Part shown: positions 20,801-28,443 of the stretch, one piece after another | Position numbering within the stretch: the stretch's first letter is position 1 | Layout: each line of letters starts with the position of its first letter | DNA from: Pseudomonas maioricensis | GTDB lineage: Bacteria > Pseudomonadota > Gammaproteobacteria > Pseudomonadales > Pseudomonadaceae | Direction of reading: 5' to 3' | Assembly: GCF_022790535.1 (NCBI RefSeq) | Contig: NZ_LOHG01000015.1 | Coordinates: 37,736 to 101,735 of the forward strand | DNA length: 64,000 nt | Notes under the pieces: model-generated | Told to the model about the DNA's origin: nothing | The model's database searches: none | The model's input: the letters and a program-made list of their open reading frames with translations, nothing else | Made by a program: the position numbers and the translations under genes

Positions 20801-23469
20801 AGGCCGGTGTAGCCGAGTGTGGAGACGTCGATCTTGTCGGCGGCCACATCAAAATCAAGGATCTGGTCACTGGCGCTGGTGGTGCTGGTGCGGTAACTGT
20901 CCATCTTCGAGGTGAAGCGGAAGACGTCCGCTCCGGCGCCTCCGGTGAGTTTGTCTGAACCTGCGCCGCCGATAAGAATATCGTTGCCCGCGCCGCCATT
21001 GAGCACGTCGTTACCCGCGCCACCCAGCAACTGCTCGTTGGCCGCCGTCCCGGTCAGCGTGTCGTTGTTGGGGGTGCCATTGATGATGACCGGCGCGGCG
21101 GGGACGTCCTGCACCGCAATCGTGAAACTGTCGCTGACCGTGGCGTTGCTGCCGTCAGTCGCGGTGATCTTCACCGAATAATTGCCCGACGCGGTGCTGT
21201 CCGGTGTGCCGCTGAGCGTGCGGCTGGCGGCGTCAAAGGTCAGCCAGTCGGGCAGGGCGCTGCCATCGGCCAGAGACGCGGTGTAGCTCAGGCTGTCGTT
21301 GTCAGGGTCAGTGAAGCTGGTGGCGGGTACGACATAGCTGAAGGCGGTGTTTTCTGTCGCGTTCTGATCCAGCAACGGGGTTGCGACCACGGGGGCATGG
21401 TTGGTTGTTGGCGTGGTGGCGAAGACGAAGTTGGCGCTGGTCAGCTTGTCGAGGTAGTTGCCGTCCAGCGCGATTTCGAAGCGGTTACCGTTGGCATCAG
21501 CGTCCAGCGACTTGATGTAGGTCTTGGTCCCGGCGTCATTGAGCACCAGATAAAGGGTGTTGTTTTTGCCGTCGCCCAGGCCCGTAAAGCCCAGCGCCGA
21601 TACGTCGATCTTGTCGGCTGTGCGATCAAAGTCGGTGATCAGATCGCCCAGGTTGGCGCCGCCTGCGTTGTAGTTGCGGTAGCTGTCCATCCGGTCCGAG
21701 AACACGAATGTGTCCGCTCCGGCACCGCCGCTGAGCGTGTCCATGCCCGCGCCGCCATTGAGTTTGTCATCACCCGCGCCGCCGACCAGGCTGTCGTTAC
21801 CGGCGAGGCCGAGCAGGGTGTCTGCCGAATCGGTGCCCTGCAACGAGTCGTTGCCGTTGGTGCCGGTGACCGTCCGGTTGAAGATGAAGTTATCGGCCGT
21901 CAGCGTGCTGGTGAGGTTGCCGTTGAGAATCAGCTCGAAGCGATTGCCTGCGGCGTCAGCGTCGTAGTCCTTGATGTAGGTGCGATCATTGCTGGCGTTG
22001 TAGCTGACCTGCAAGGTGCCCCCGCGGCCGTTGCCCAACCCGGTAAAACCGAGGTCGGCGATGTCGATCTTGTCTTTGGTGACATCGAAATCGGTGATGG
22101 TGTCGACGAAGCTGCTAGTCGCGTTGCGGTAGCTGTCGGATTGGCTCGCGAAGCGGAACGTATCGGCACCCGCACCACCGGTGAGCTTGTCGACGCCCGA
22201 GCCGCCGACCAGAATGTCGTCGCCGGCACCGGCATTGATTACGTCGTTACCGGCAGCGCCGTAGAAGATTTCGTTGGCACTGCTACCGATCAGGGTGTCA
22301 TTGCCCTCAGTGCCCTGAACCGTCACCACTGGCAAGGTGGCGCTGACGTAACTGCCATCGCCGTATACCAGCGTGTCGCCTTTGCTGGTGTGGCCAATGG
22401 TGTTGCCGATGATTGCGTTACGGTCGGTGCCGTCTTCGTTGCGCTCCGCCACGCCATAGGTCGACAGGTTGCTGCCGGTGATGGTGTTGCCCTGAATCGT
22501 ATTGTCACTGCCGTCGAAGTATTTGCCGGAGACGCCCAACGTGTCGTCGTAGGACTGAATGATGATTTCCGGTACCGCGCCTTTCAGTGCGTTGTTGGTG
22601 AGGGTGTTATCGGTGACTTCGACATTGTTGCTGCCGTAGATACGCACCCCGGCGCTGCCGTTGTCATGGATATCCACGCCACTGAGGGTCACATCGCTGG
22701 ATAACTTGATGAGCACGCCTTCGGCACCATTGCCGTAAACCTCGCCACCGGTGATAACGATGTTGCTAGGGGAGGGAATGTTCTCGCTGCCACGCTGCAC
22801 GACGATACCGCCGCCGCCATTGTTGTAGGCAACGTTATTGGTCAGGGTGAAATCATGGGTGCTGGTAACAACGTTGAAGCCGTGGCGGTCGTTGTCGTAG
22901 GCGACGTTGTTCTCGAATGTGCTGTTGCTGAGGAAGTCGGCAACAAAGCCGTCCAGGCCATTGCCGTGGGACACGCTGTTCTTGATGACCATGTTGACGG
23001 TCTGTTCGTGCGGGTCGAAGCCGTAACCGGAGCAGTCCTTGATTTCCACGCCGTCCAGGGTGACGTTGGAGTCGTAACCTTCCTGGCCGGGAATGTAACC
23101 GTTGAACCAGCCGTCGATTTTGCCGGTGGTGTTGTCCCGGTTGCCATCCAGCGTCAGGTTGCTCAGGCCAAAATCATGTGTTTCTTCGCCGTAGGCCGAG
23201 CGAATGATGCCCGTGATCTTCGTGTCCGAGCCGTCCGCAACCTTGATATTGGAAACGCCCATCCCGTCGCCATACATGTACACATTGCTTTTAAGCATGA
23301 GGCAACCGTCGGAAGGTTCCTCGCCACCGCTGACAATGAACGTGCCTGGTGGAATGTAAACCTGCCCGCCACCCGCTGCGGCAGCCGCGTCGATGGCCTT
23401 CTGTATGGCAGCGGTATCATCCGTGACACCATCTCCTTTTGCGCCAAAATTTTGGACGTTATAAATCAT
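17854..23469 (-). CDS. psmE: Bifunctional RTX mannuronan C5-epimerase / O-acetylhydrolase, PsmE-like
   Basis: Secreted RTX protein of 1871 residues acting on alginate. Residues 1-385 are an AlgE-type A module (pectate-lyase-like beta helix; YNVQNFGAKGDGVTDDTAAI) with the catalytic YGFDPHE: Tyr149, Asp152 and His154, the same numbers as in AlgE4. RTX nonapeptide blocks follow at about 385-440, 530-595, 795-860, 1050-1117, 1485-1625 and 1720-1785. Two cadherin-like domains (NATENTAFSY) lie at about 690-790 and 950-1050. Residues about 1205-1450 are an SGNH/SASA-type esterase: GQSNA (Ser1220), WGQGEE, and DVWH (Asp1438, His1441). The C-terminus resembles a serralysin-type export signal. No N-terminal signal peptide, which fits type I export by the convergent exporter genes. 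P. syringae PsmE is known to combine these two activities. RBS GGAG lies eight bases before the ATG. Confidence 0.93.
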   Translation of the reverse strand: MIYNVQNFGAKGDGVTDDTAAIQKAIDAAAAAGGGQVYIPPGTFIVSGGEEPSDGCLMLKSNVYMYGDGMGVSNIKVADGSDTKITGIIRSAYGEETHDFGLSNLTLDGNRDNTTGKIDGWFNGYIPGQEGYDSNVTLDGVEIKDCSGYGFDPHEQTVNMVIKNSVSHGNGLDGFVADFLSNSTFENNVAYDNDRHGFNVVTSTHDFTLTNNVAYNNGGGGIVVQRGSENIPSPSNIVITGGEVYGNGAEGVLIKLSSDVTLSGVDIHDNGSAGVRIYGSNNVEVTDNTLTNNALKGAVPEIIIQSYDDTLGVSGKYFDGSDNTIQGNTITGSNLSTYGVAERNEDGTDRNAIIGNTIGHTSKGDTLVYGDGSYVSATLPVVTVQGTEGNDTLIGSSANEIFYGAAGNDVINAGAGDDILVGGSGVDKLTGGAGADTFRFASQSDSYRNATSSFVDTITDFDVTKDKIDIADLGFTGLGNGRGGTLQVSYNASNDRTYIKDYDADAAGNRFELILNGNLTSTLTADNFIFNRTVTGTNGNDSLQGTDSADTLLGLAGNDSLVGGAGDDKLNGGAGMDTLSGGAGADTFVFSDRMDSYRNYNAGGANLGDLITDFDRTADKIDVSALGFTGLGDGKNNTLYLVLNDAGTKTYIKSLDADANGNRFEIALDGNYLDKLTSANFVFATTPTTNHAPVVATPLLDQNATENTAFSYVVPATSFTDPDNDSLSYTASLADGSALPDWLTFDAASRTLSGTPDSTASGNYSVKITATDGSNATVSDSFTIAVQDVPAAPVIINGTPNNDTLTGTAANEQLLGGAGNDVLNGGAGNDILIGGAGSDKLTGGAGADVFRFTSKMDSYRTSTTSASDQILDFDVAADKIDVSTLGYTGLGNGLNGTLQMVYNASNNRTYLKDNTVDANGNRFEISLAGNLANSLTASHFVFADQNMPSNVAPVVVIPLLDQNATENTAFSYTVTSNSFADANKDQLSYSATLADGTALPSWLSFDAVNLTFSGTPTSTAAGNYDVLIKATDPAGASVSDNFALVVADAPANTIAGTDNAETLTGTAGADLILGLGGNDTIRANAGADIIDGGAGRDSLYGGTGADTFRYSNVLDSYRDYDAGGVTATDTIYDFTQGVDKIDVSALGFLGLGDGSNGTLYMTLNEAGDKTYVKSSEPDADGNRFEIALSGNYLNTLTADDFVFGERAQQDILYLPTLGQSNARLLRMTEDDDQSGTSMLVNDLSKYTTYDVRSQFNDADGNGIDIAVGGSTVNGMSTLGAEELKLCWWLTDTNEPGPALLRAVALLQNQLAELKAIDNVKMGIIWGQGEEAAQEIGRATDKQAAAADYKAATLAVFDYLHSQLGSFDVYMMETGHYDQEAARARGYSEDKIAQIVEGVGYVRASQEAIAAERADVKLAVDYTDLPLRHEVDPLVYPDDVWHLHEESAEIVGQRLADYIADDLGFKGNPNDNNSVQDIFDNAHNEGGMIFGTDQADTLVGTSGNDTLDGDLGADTMTGGDGNDIYVVDNAFDSVVETNTSPAQIDTVQASVSWTLGDNLENLVLTGVSAIDGTGNAVRNFITGNSANNVLNGAAGADSMSGGSGSDTYYVDDTGDNVIETNSDKVSGGTDSVHSSLATYTLTSNVENLYIDSNAAANGIGNALDNTLFAGAGDNVLDGRDGNDTVSFERALAGITATLSTSAQQNTVGSGFDTLKGIENLTGSAYADTFSGNSSANVLNGGAGNDTLVGGAGNDRLIGGEGTDSLTGGTGADTYVFGSLSEMGTGALRDVISGFKTAEGDQLDFTGLDANPLTTGMDAFRFIGNNAFDTTDATGQLRFADGILYGSLNADATAEFEIQLVGVKELHASDFTA

Positions 23470-23649
23470 GGACTTATCTCCGGTAGCGGACTGAATTCAC
23501 AGGGCTGCCAAGAACCAATCGGCCAGCACTCTGATATGACCCGGAGAAGCGTAAAAGTTGTGACCGTGTGTCGGGAAACCGTCGCCCGTTCGGCGGCTGG
23601 AAAACTGCTATGTGTAACAAATACGATAATTTGACGTTTTGTTGACGTC

Positions 23650-24115
23650 ATAACTTTGTATTTAATCCGTGAACAACGTGTAAGAGCGCGCTTGCCCGTG
23701 ATGAACGAAGGCGCGGAATGCCGCCCAGACCAAGCCCGGCTCCCACAGATATCGTCGATCCCCTGTAGGAGCTGCCGAAGGCTGCGAACAGCGGTGTGTC
23801 AGACATAACGCTTTCGCAGCCTTCGGCAGCTCCTACGAGGGAATGCGATGCCCCACAGACATAGGCAATCCTTGTAGGAGCGCGCTTGGTCTGGGCGGCA
23901 TTCCGCCGATGGACGATAACGTCGTATGCCTTAATAACCGCGTCGCCTGAATCGCAGGCAAGCCCGGCTTCCACAGATATCGTCGATCCCTGTAGGAGCT
24001 GCCGAAGGCTGCGAACGGCGGTGTATCAGACATAACGCTTTCGCAGCCTTCGGCAGCTCCTACGAGGGAATGCGATGCCCCACGGATATCGGCAATCCCT
24101 GTAGCCGTGTCAGAC
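23650..24115. repeat. REP cluster containing a 140-bp direct duplication
   Basis: The 669-bp gap between the epimerase and HIU hydrolase genes has no gene in its last 490 bp and is built of REP units. A 141-bp block at 23731-23871 recurs almost unchanged at 23959-24098, each copy holding a GCTGCCGAAGG hairpin flanked by the same unique sequence. The 87 bp between the copies hold units of another family (GTAGGAGCGCGCTTGGTC). Confidence 0.9.
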
Positions 24116-24138
24116 ATATCGACGCCGTAATGCGCTTA

Positions 24139-24549
24139 TTAACTCCCGCGATACGTCGAGAACCCATAAGGGCTGATCAGCAGCGGGATGTGGTAGTGCG
24201 GCAAGGTACCGTCCACATTGAAGATCACCGGTACTTCCGGGAAGAAGCTTGCCGTCTGGTGTTTCTGGAACCATTCACCCGTCTTGAACGTAACGCGATA
24301 CGTGCCTTTCTCCAGCGCCTTGCCTTCGGGGTACAGCCCGGTAATCCGACCCTGTTCGTTGGTTACGCCCTTGTTCAGCGTGCTCCAGCCCTGGCCTTCT
24401 TGTTTTTCCAGCGTCACGTTGACCTCCGAAGAGGGCAAGCCGTCCTGCAGGTTAAGCACGTGTACGCTCAGCGGGTTGCCAGCGGCCAACGCAATAGAAG
24501 AAAGGCCGCTCAATACAGCGCCTGCAATCAATGTCTTCAGCAGTTTCAT
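24139..24549 (-). CDS. hiuH: Periplasmic 5-hydroxyisourate hydrolase (transthyretin-related)
   Basis: Protein of 136 residues with a signal peptide ending near SIALAAG, then the HIUase fold: NPLSVHVLNLQDGLPSSEV (catalytic His), the Arg in GRITGLYPEG, PHYHIPLLISPYGFSTYRGS with the diagnostic C-terminal YRGS tetrapeptide. It hydrolyses 5-hydroxyisourate to OHCU in urate breakdown. The exported form matches E. coli YedX/HiuH. The gene is followed by REP DNA and preceded by the GlcG-like gene 14 bp upstream, so the two are probably one operon, divergent from an HprRS-like two-component system as in E. coli. Confidence 0.93.
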   Translation of the reverse strand: MKLLKTLIAGAVLSGLSSIALAAGNPLSVHVLNLQDGLPSSEVNVTLEKQEGQGWSTLNKGVTNEQGRITGLYPEGKALEKGTYRVTFKTGEWFQKHQTASFFPEVPVIFNVDGTLPHYHIPLLISPYGFSTYRGS

Positions 24550-24563
24550 ATGATGTTTTCCTG

Positions 24564-25064
24564 TTATTTGAGATTGGGTAAAACGTGGTTGATGCCTTTC
24601 AATGCGCAGCCTTCATCCGTCTCCGCTCCGCCTGCGCCCGCGACACCGATGGCGCCGATGACTTGCTCGCCCACTTTCAAAGGCACGCCACCGCCCAGCA
24701 GCAACAGCTCATTGAGGGTGTTGAGGTTCTCGGCTTCAGGATTATTGCGAGCGCGCTCCGACAGCAGACGCGTCGGGGTTTTGGTCGACAGCGCGGTAAA
24801 CGCCTTACGTTGCGCGGCGAGGGTGTTGTGTGGGCCGACGTTGTCATCGCGCTGCACAGCAACCAGATTGCCGCCGCGATCCACCACCGCCGCAACTGCC
24901 GTTTTGCCTTCGGCGTGGCAAGCCGCCAGAGTCGCGTTCAGCAGATCATTGGCCAGCTTCAGGGTCACATCCGGACGCTGGGCAACGTTCGGCACGTCGG
25001 CCAGTGCGACACCAGACCCCAAGGCCAACGTCAGTAATGAAAGGGTAACGCTTCGGATCAGCAT
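24564..25064 (-). CDS. Exported GlcG/HbpS-like protein (DUF336)
   Basis: Protein of 166 residues with a signal peptide (MLIRSVTLSLLTLALGSGVALAD) and the haem-degrading/HbpS-like domain: LKLANDLLNATLAACHAEGK, VAAVVDRGGNLVAVQRDDN, ARNNPEAENLNTLNELLLLGGGVPLK and VIGAIGVAGAGGAETDEGCA. Relatives bind haem or cobalamin or act in oxidative-stress sensing in Streptomyces; the role here is not known. The start at 25064 is preceded by GGAGATTTGC. An upstream in-frame extension lies across the regulatory palindrome and is rejected. Position next to hiuH and an HprRS-like system suggests a redox-stress function. Confidence 0.85.
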   Translation of the reverse strand: MLIRSVTLSLLTLALGSGVALADVPNVAQRPDVTLKLANDLLNATLAACHAEGKTAVAAVVDRGGNLVAVQRDDNVGPHNTLAAQRKAFTALSTKTPTRLLSERARNNPEAENLNTLNELLLLGGGVPLKVGEQVIGAIGVAGAGGAETDEGCALKGINHVLPNLK

Positions 25065-25143
25065 GCAAATCTCCGGTTCAGGCTCGGCTGAGCAATTGCC
25101 AGCCATACTGCCCAAGCCTTCCGCACAAACTGATTGCCTGCGG

Positions 25144-25159
25144 ATTACGTATTTGTAAT
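25144..25159. promoter_or_regulatory. HprR/CusR-type operator palindrome
   Basis: ATTAC and GTAAT separated by six bases (ATTACGTATTTGTAAT) lie in the 146-bp gap between the divergent GlcG-like and response-regulator genes. The E. coli HprR/CusR box is ATTACAAAATTGTAAT, with the same arms and spacing. It probably serves both directions. Confidence 0.7.
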
Positions 25160-25210
25160 GAGATGAGGCAGCAGATCGGCTTACGCTATGCACCGGTACC
25201 GGAGGACTCA

Positions 25211-25882
25211 ATGCGTATCCTGGTTGTAGAAGACGAAGCGAAAACAGCGGATTACCTGCGCAAAGGGCTGGGGGAATCCGGCTATCTGGTCGAGGTGGCC
25301 CTGAATGGTCTGGACGGCCTGCATCTGATTCAGGAAAGCGAATTCGACCTGATCATCCTCGACGTCATGTTGCCCGGCCTTGATGGCTGGCAACTGCTGC
25401 AGATCATTCGTCGTAAACATCAGACGCCGGTGCTGTTCCTGACTGCGCGCGATGCCGTGGAGGATCGCGTCAAAGGGTTGGAGCTGGGCGCCGATGATTA
25501 TCTGGTGAAACCCTTCTCCTACGCGGAGCTGCTGGCTCGGGTTCGCACTTTGCTGCGACGCGGGCCGCCCCGTGAAGTTGAACAGTTCCAGATCGCCGAT
25601 CTGCATCTGGATTTGCTCAAGCGCAAAGTCACTCGCAATGGCGAGCGCCTGAGCCTGACCAACAAGGAGTTCGCGCTGCTGCATCTGTTGCTCAGTCGCG
25701 AAGGCGAAGTCCTCTCTCGGGCGCTGATTGCCTCTCACGTCTGGCAGATGAATTTCGACAGCGACACCAACGTCGTCGACGTCGCAATCCGTCGTCTGCG
25801 CGCCAAAGTAGACGACCCCTATCAGGCCAAACTTATCCACACGGTGCGTGGCATCGGTTACTTGCTGGAACTGCAGCAATGA
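25211..25882 (+). CDS. OmpR-family response regulator, HprR/CusR/CopR type
   Basis: Protein of 223 residues. The receiver domain (1-115) has MRILVVEDEAKTADYLRKGL, the phospho-acceptor Asp51 in LIILDVMLPGLDGW, and the Lys of VKPFSYAELLARV. The C-terminal winged helix (about 125-220) ends VDDPYQAKLIHTVRGIGYLLE, typical of the heavy-metal/peroxide subgroup. RBS GGAGG lies six bases before the ATG. Its stop overlaps the kinase start (ATGA). A palindrome of the HprR/CusR type lies 51 bp upstream, so autoregulation is likely. Copper or oxidant sensing are both possible; hiuH next door favours HprR. Confidence 0.93.
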   Translation: MRILVVEDEAKTADYLRKGLGESGYLVEVALNGLDGLHLIQESEFDLIILDVMLPGLDGWQLLQIIRRKHQTPVLFLTARDAVEDRVKGLELGADDYLVKPFSYAELLARVRTLLRRGPPREVEQFQIADLHLDLLKRKVTRNGERLSLTNKEFALLHLLLSREGEVLSRALIASHVWQMNFDSDTNVVDVAIRRLRAKVDDPYQAKLIHTVRGIGYLLELQQ

Positions 25883-27240
25883 CCTTGTTGCCACGCACAC
25901 TGAGCCTGCGTCTGGCGTCGATGTTCGCTTTGGTCAGCGTGCTGCTGTTGGGCGCGGTGGGGTTTTACCTGTATCAATCCCTGCAGCGCGAAATCACCTG
26001 GCGAGATGACCAGGCGTTGCTCGGGCGGGTGCAGCGCATGCAGGCCCTCATCACCGACAGCGACAGCATTGAGGCCTTGCGCAAGCGTCCGCAGCTTTAC
26101 GAAAACATGCTCGGCAACCGCGATAACGTGCTGTGGATTGTCGATGACGCAGGGCATTTGCTCATTGATGTGAACCCGCTGTCTTTACCCGTGCCCGACT
26201 TGCCGCCAGCACCTTCGCCACAGTTGGGTGACAGCCCGGGCGATGAGTCGTTGCGACTGGCGTGGTTCGACGTGCCAGGCAGCGACCGACCTCTGAAGCT
26301 GATTGCGGGCAAGCTGGTGAATGAGCGCGAACAAATGCTCAGCGCCTACCGGATGAAGATCTACATGGCCTTGCTGGTAGGCGCAGTGCTGGCATTTCTG
26401 CTGGGCTGGATGGTCAGCCAGCGTGGCCTGCGCCCGGTACGACAACTGGCGACCCGTGCTGCTGCCATCGACGCACAACACCTGCATTTACGCCTGCATG
26501 AGTTCAAGGACGTGGGCGAATTGACTGCGTTAAGCCATGCGCTTAACCAGATGCTCGCCCGCCTGGAAGACGGCTTCGCGCAACTCACCCGTTTCAGCGA
26601 GGACCTTGCTCATGAGATGCGTACCCCTCTCAGTAATCTGATGGGCCAGACCCAGCAGGCACTGGGGCGCAGCCGCTCGGTTGAGGATTATCAGGACCTG
26701 CTGGTTTCCAATCAGGAAGAGTACGAACGCCTGGCGCGGATGATCGACAGCATGCTGTTCCTGGCGCGCACCGAGCAGCCAAAAACTTCGATCGCTCGTC
26801 AGCCGGTTGACGTGCAAGCCTTGGTCACGCAACTGTGCGATTACTTCGAAGGCACCGCCGAAGAGCGGGGCATCGCGCTGATCAACACCAGTCAGGGCAT
26901 GCTAACTGCCGACCCGGAGTTACTGCGCCGTGCACTGGCCAATCTGATGGCGAACGCTCTGCGCTACGCCACACCACAGACCGCCGTGACTGTCGGCACC
27001 AAGCTGAATGCCACTGGCATCGACATCTACGTTCACAACGTTGGTGAGCCTATCGGCGCTGAACACTTGCCCCATCTCTTCGAGCGGTTTTATCGCTGTG
27101 ATCCTTCACGTAATCAGCCTGGCGACTCGGGAGGATTGGGTCTGGCCATCGTGCGCTCAATCATGCAGGCGCATGGCGGACAGGTGAGCGTGACGAGTGA
27201 TAGTGTGGGAACGGTGTTCAGGCTGACATTGCCTGCCTAG
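25879..27240 (+). CDS. Heavy-metal/peroxide-type sensor histidine kinase (CusS/HprS-like)
   Basis: Membrane kinase of 453 residues: TM1 at about 11-31, a periplasmic domain of about 125 residues, TM2 at about 160-180, a HAMP linker, HisKA with FSEDLAHEMRTPLSNLMGQ (His245), N box LANLMANALRYA, and G boxes ending GDSGGLGLAIVRSIMQAHGG. It should phosphorylate the regulator encoded by the preceding overlapping gene. In HprS, cysteines in the TM and cytoplasmic parts sense oxidants; few cysteines are visible here, so the signal stays open between Cu and oxidant. Confidence 0.93.
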   Translation: MTLLPRTLSLRLASMFALVSVLLLGAVGFYLYQSLQREITWRDDQALLGRVQRMQALITDSDSIEALRKRPQLYENMLGNRDNVLWIVDDAGHLLIDVNPLSLPVPDLPPAPSPQLGDSPGDESLRLAWFDVPGSDRPLKLIAGKLVNEREQMLSAYRMKIYMALLVGAVLAFLLGWMVSQRGLRPVRQLATRAAAIDAQHLHLRLHEFKDVGELTALSHALNQMLARLEDGFAQLTRFSEDLAHEMRTPLSNLMGQTQQALGRSRSVEDYQDLLVSNQEEYERLARMIDSMLFLARTEQPKTSIARQPVDVQALVTQLCDYFEGTAEERGIALINTSQGMLTADPELLRRALANLMANALRYATPQTAVTVGTKLNATGIDIYVHNVGEPIGAEHLPHLFERFYRCDPSRNQPGDSGGLGLAIVRSIMQAHGGQVSVTSDSVGTVFRLTLPA

Positions 27241-27287
27241 TGCGCCCCGTCGTCCAAACGCCGCACTGTCTCGCAGCAAACATATAC

Positions 27288-27410
27288 CTGTAGGAGTGAC
27301 CGGGGTGGCGATCCACATTGCTCGCGATAGCGGTAGATCTGTTGAGAAGATATCGTCTGACCTGACGCAATCGCGAGCAATGTGGATCGCCACCCCGGTC
27401 ACTCCTACAG
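27288..27410. repeat. Long REP hairpin with the same insert in both arms
   Basis: The arms are about 40 bp and almost perfectly complementary. Each is the standard REP unit GTAGGAGTGA ... GCTCGCGAT split by the same 20-nt block CCGGGGTGGCGATCCACATT. Other REP units in the window lack this block. Confidence 0.85.
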
Positions 27411-27424
27411 AAAAGGTTTTAAAT

Positions 27425-28300
27425 TCAGTAAGTTATTTTCATGGTAGATGAGAGCAGCGTCGACTTTCCACACTGGCCCAGTTCGGGGATTGCGAACATG
27501 AAAACGGTTTCGCCAGTTCTGCTGACCGTGTGCCGAAGCGCTGTGTCGTAACGCGAGAGAATCGTTTCGCAGATAGACAGCCCCATGCCCATCCCGTTGG
27601 CTTTGGTGGTGAAAAACGGTTCACTGATGAAGGCTTGATAGCTTTCGGTGATGCCCGGACCGTTGTCGATCACGCAGATCACTGTCCTGTCCGTCATGGG
27701 ATAGGCTGCCAGGCAAATCTGGCGACGGGCTGATGGCTGTGAACTGATCGCCTCAATGGCGTTAGACACCAGGTTACGCAGCACGAGATAGAGTTGCGTG
27801 TGGTCTGCCTGAACGCTGATGCCAGGCTGAAGGTCGAGTTGGATGGAAATGTCATGTTGCTGCAGTTCTCCGGCAAACCCCGCCGTGACTTCGGCTGCAA
27901 GTAAATCCAGCGGAACGTCGCAACACGTGCTCGCGCGCTGGGAATACGTTTCGAGCAAGGCGCTACTGATCTGGCCCATTTGTCTGGCGAGTTCCGCGGA
28001 GTCTCTCAGGCCTTGTAGCGCTTCAGCCACTTGCGGCTCATCCCGGTCCAGCCAACGAATCGATGCTTGAATATTGCACAGCATCGACGCGAGGGGCTGA
28101 CGCAACTCATGAACCACCGCCGCCACGGCGCAGCCAGCGTGCGTGTTGTGGGCGAGGGGCCTATCAGTCAGATTGACGCCTGGAGGTGCCGCACGATGCA
28201 CCGAAAAAACGGGAGAACTCTGCTGGCACAGGATTGCCGAAGGCGCTTGTCCTTCGACGCCCTGACTTCTATTCGATGACTGCCCCAGCGTGCGCGCCAT
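27425..28300 (-). CDS. Soluble sensor histidine kinase without a sensor domain
   Basis: Protein of 291 residues. The first 50 residues look unstructured. HisKA follows with CAVAAVVHELRQPLASML (His64), then the HATPase domain with N box NLVSNAIEAI, G1 DNGPGI, F box EPFFTTK and G2 GMGMGLSI. There is no transmembrane segment, PAS or GAF domain, and no receiver gene adjacent, so its input and partner are unknown. It resembles the catalytic half of FixL/DctB-type kinases and could be the remnant of a larger one, although it has its own AGGAA RBS eight bases before the ATG. It is divergent from the AraC gene. Confidence 0.8.
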   Translation of the reverse strand: MARTLGQSSNRSQGVEGQAPSAILCQQSSPVFSVHRAAPPGVNLTDRPLAHNTHAGCAVAAVVHELRQPLASMLCNIQASIRWLDRDEPQVAEALQGLRDSAELARQMGQISSALLETYSQRASTCCDVPLDLLAAEVTAGFAGELQQHDISIQLDLQPGISVQADHTQLYLVLRNLVSNAIEAISSQPSARRQICLAAYPMTDRTVICVIDNGPGITESYQAFISEPFFTTKANGMGMGLSICETILSRYDTALRHTVSRTGETVFMFAIPELGQCGKSTLLSSTMKITY

Positions 28301-28443
28301 GGATGTGGTTCCTGATCTGTAAGAATGAGCACTTTAGTGATCAGGATTGCGTCGAGTCTTGAAGAATCCTGCAAGTTTTAACTTTGCGCGTTAAATATTT
28401 GCGTACAATTGTTCGCTAGGCAGGTCTGCAACAGATTCTGGGA

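Noticed and set aside
18574..22704. Several long plus-strand frames opposite the epimerase gene (271, 218 and 435 codons)
   Set aside because: They mirror the repetitive Gly/Asp-rich RTX codons of the real gene; their products are low-complexity Val/Ala-rich repeats.
23470..23650. AlgU-type promoter upstream of the epimerase
   Set aside because: An AACTT and a TCAGA element exist, but the spacing (about 20 bp) does not fit the GAACTT-N16/17-TCTGA rule.
23650..24115. CRISPR-like array in the repeat cluster
   Set aside because: The repeats are large hairpins of REP type with only two full copies and no regular spacers; no cas gene is near.
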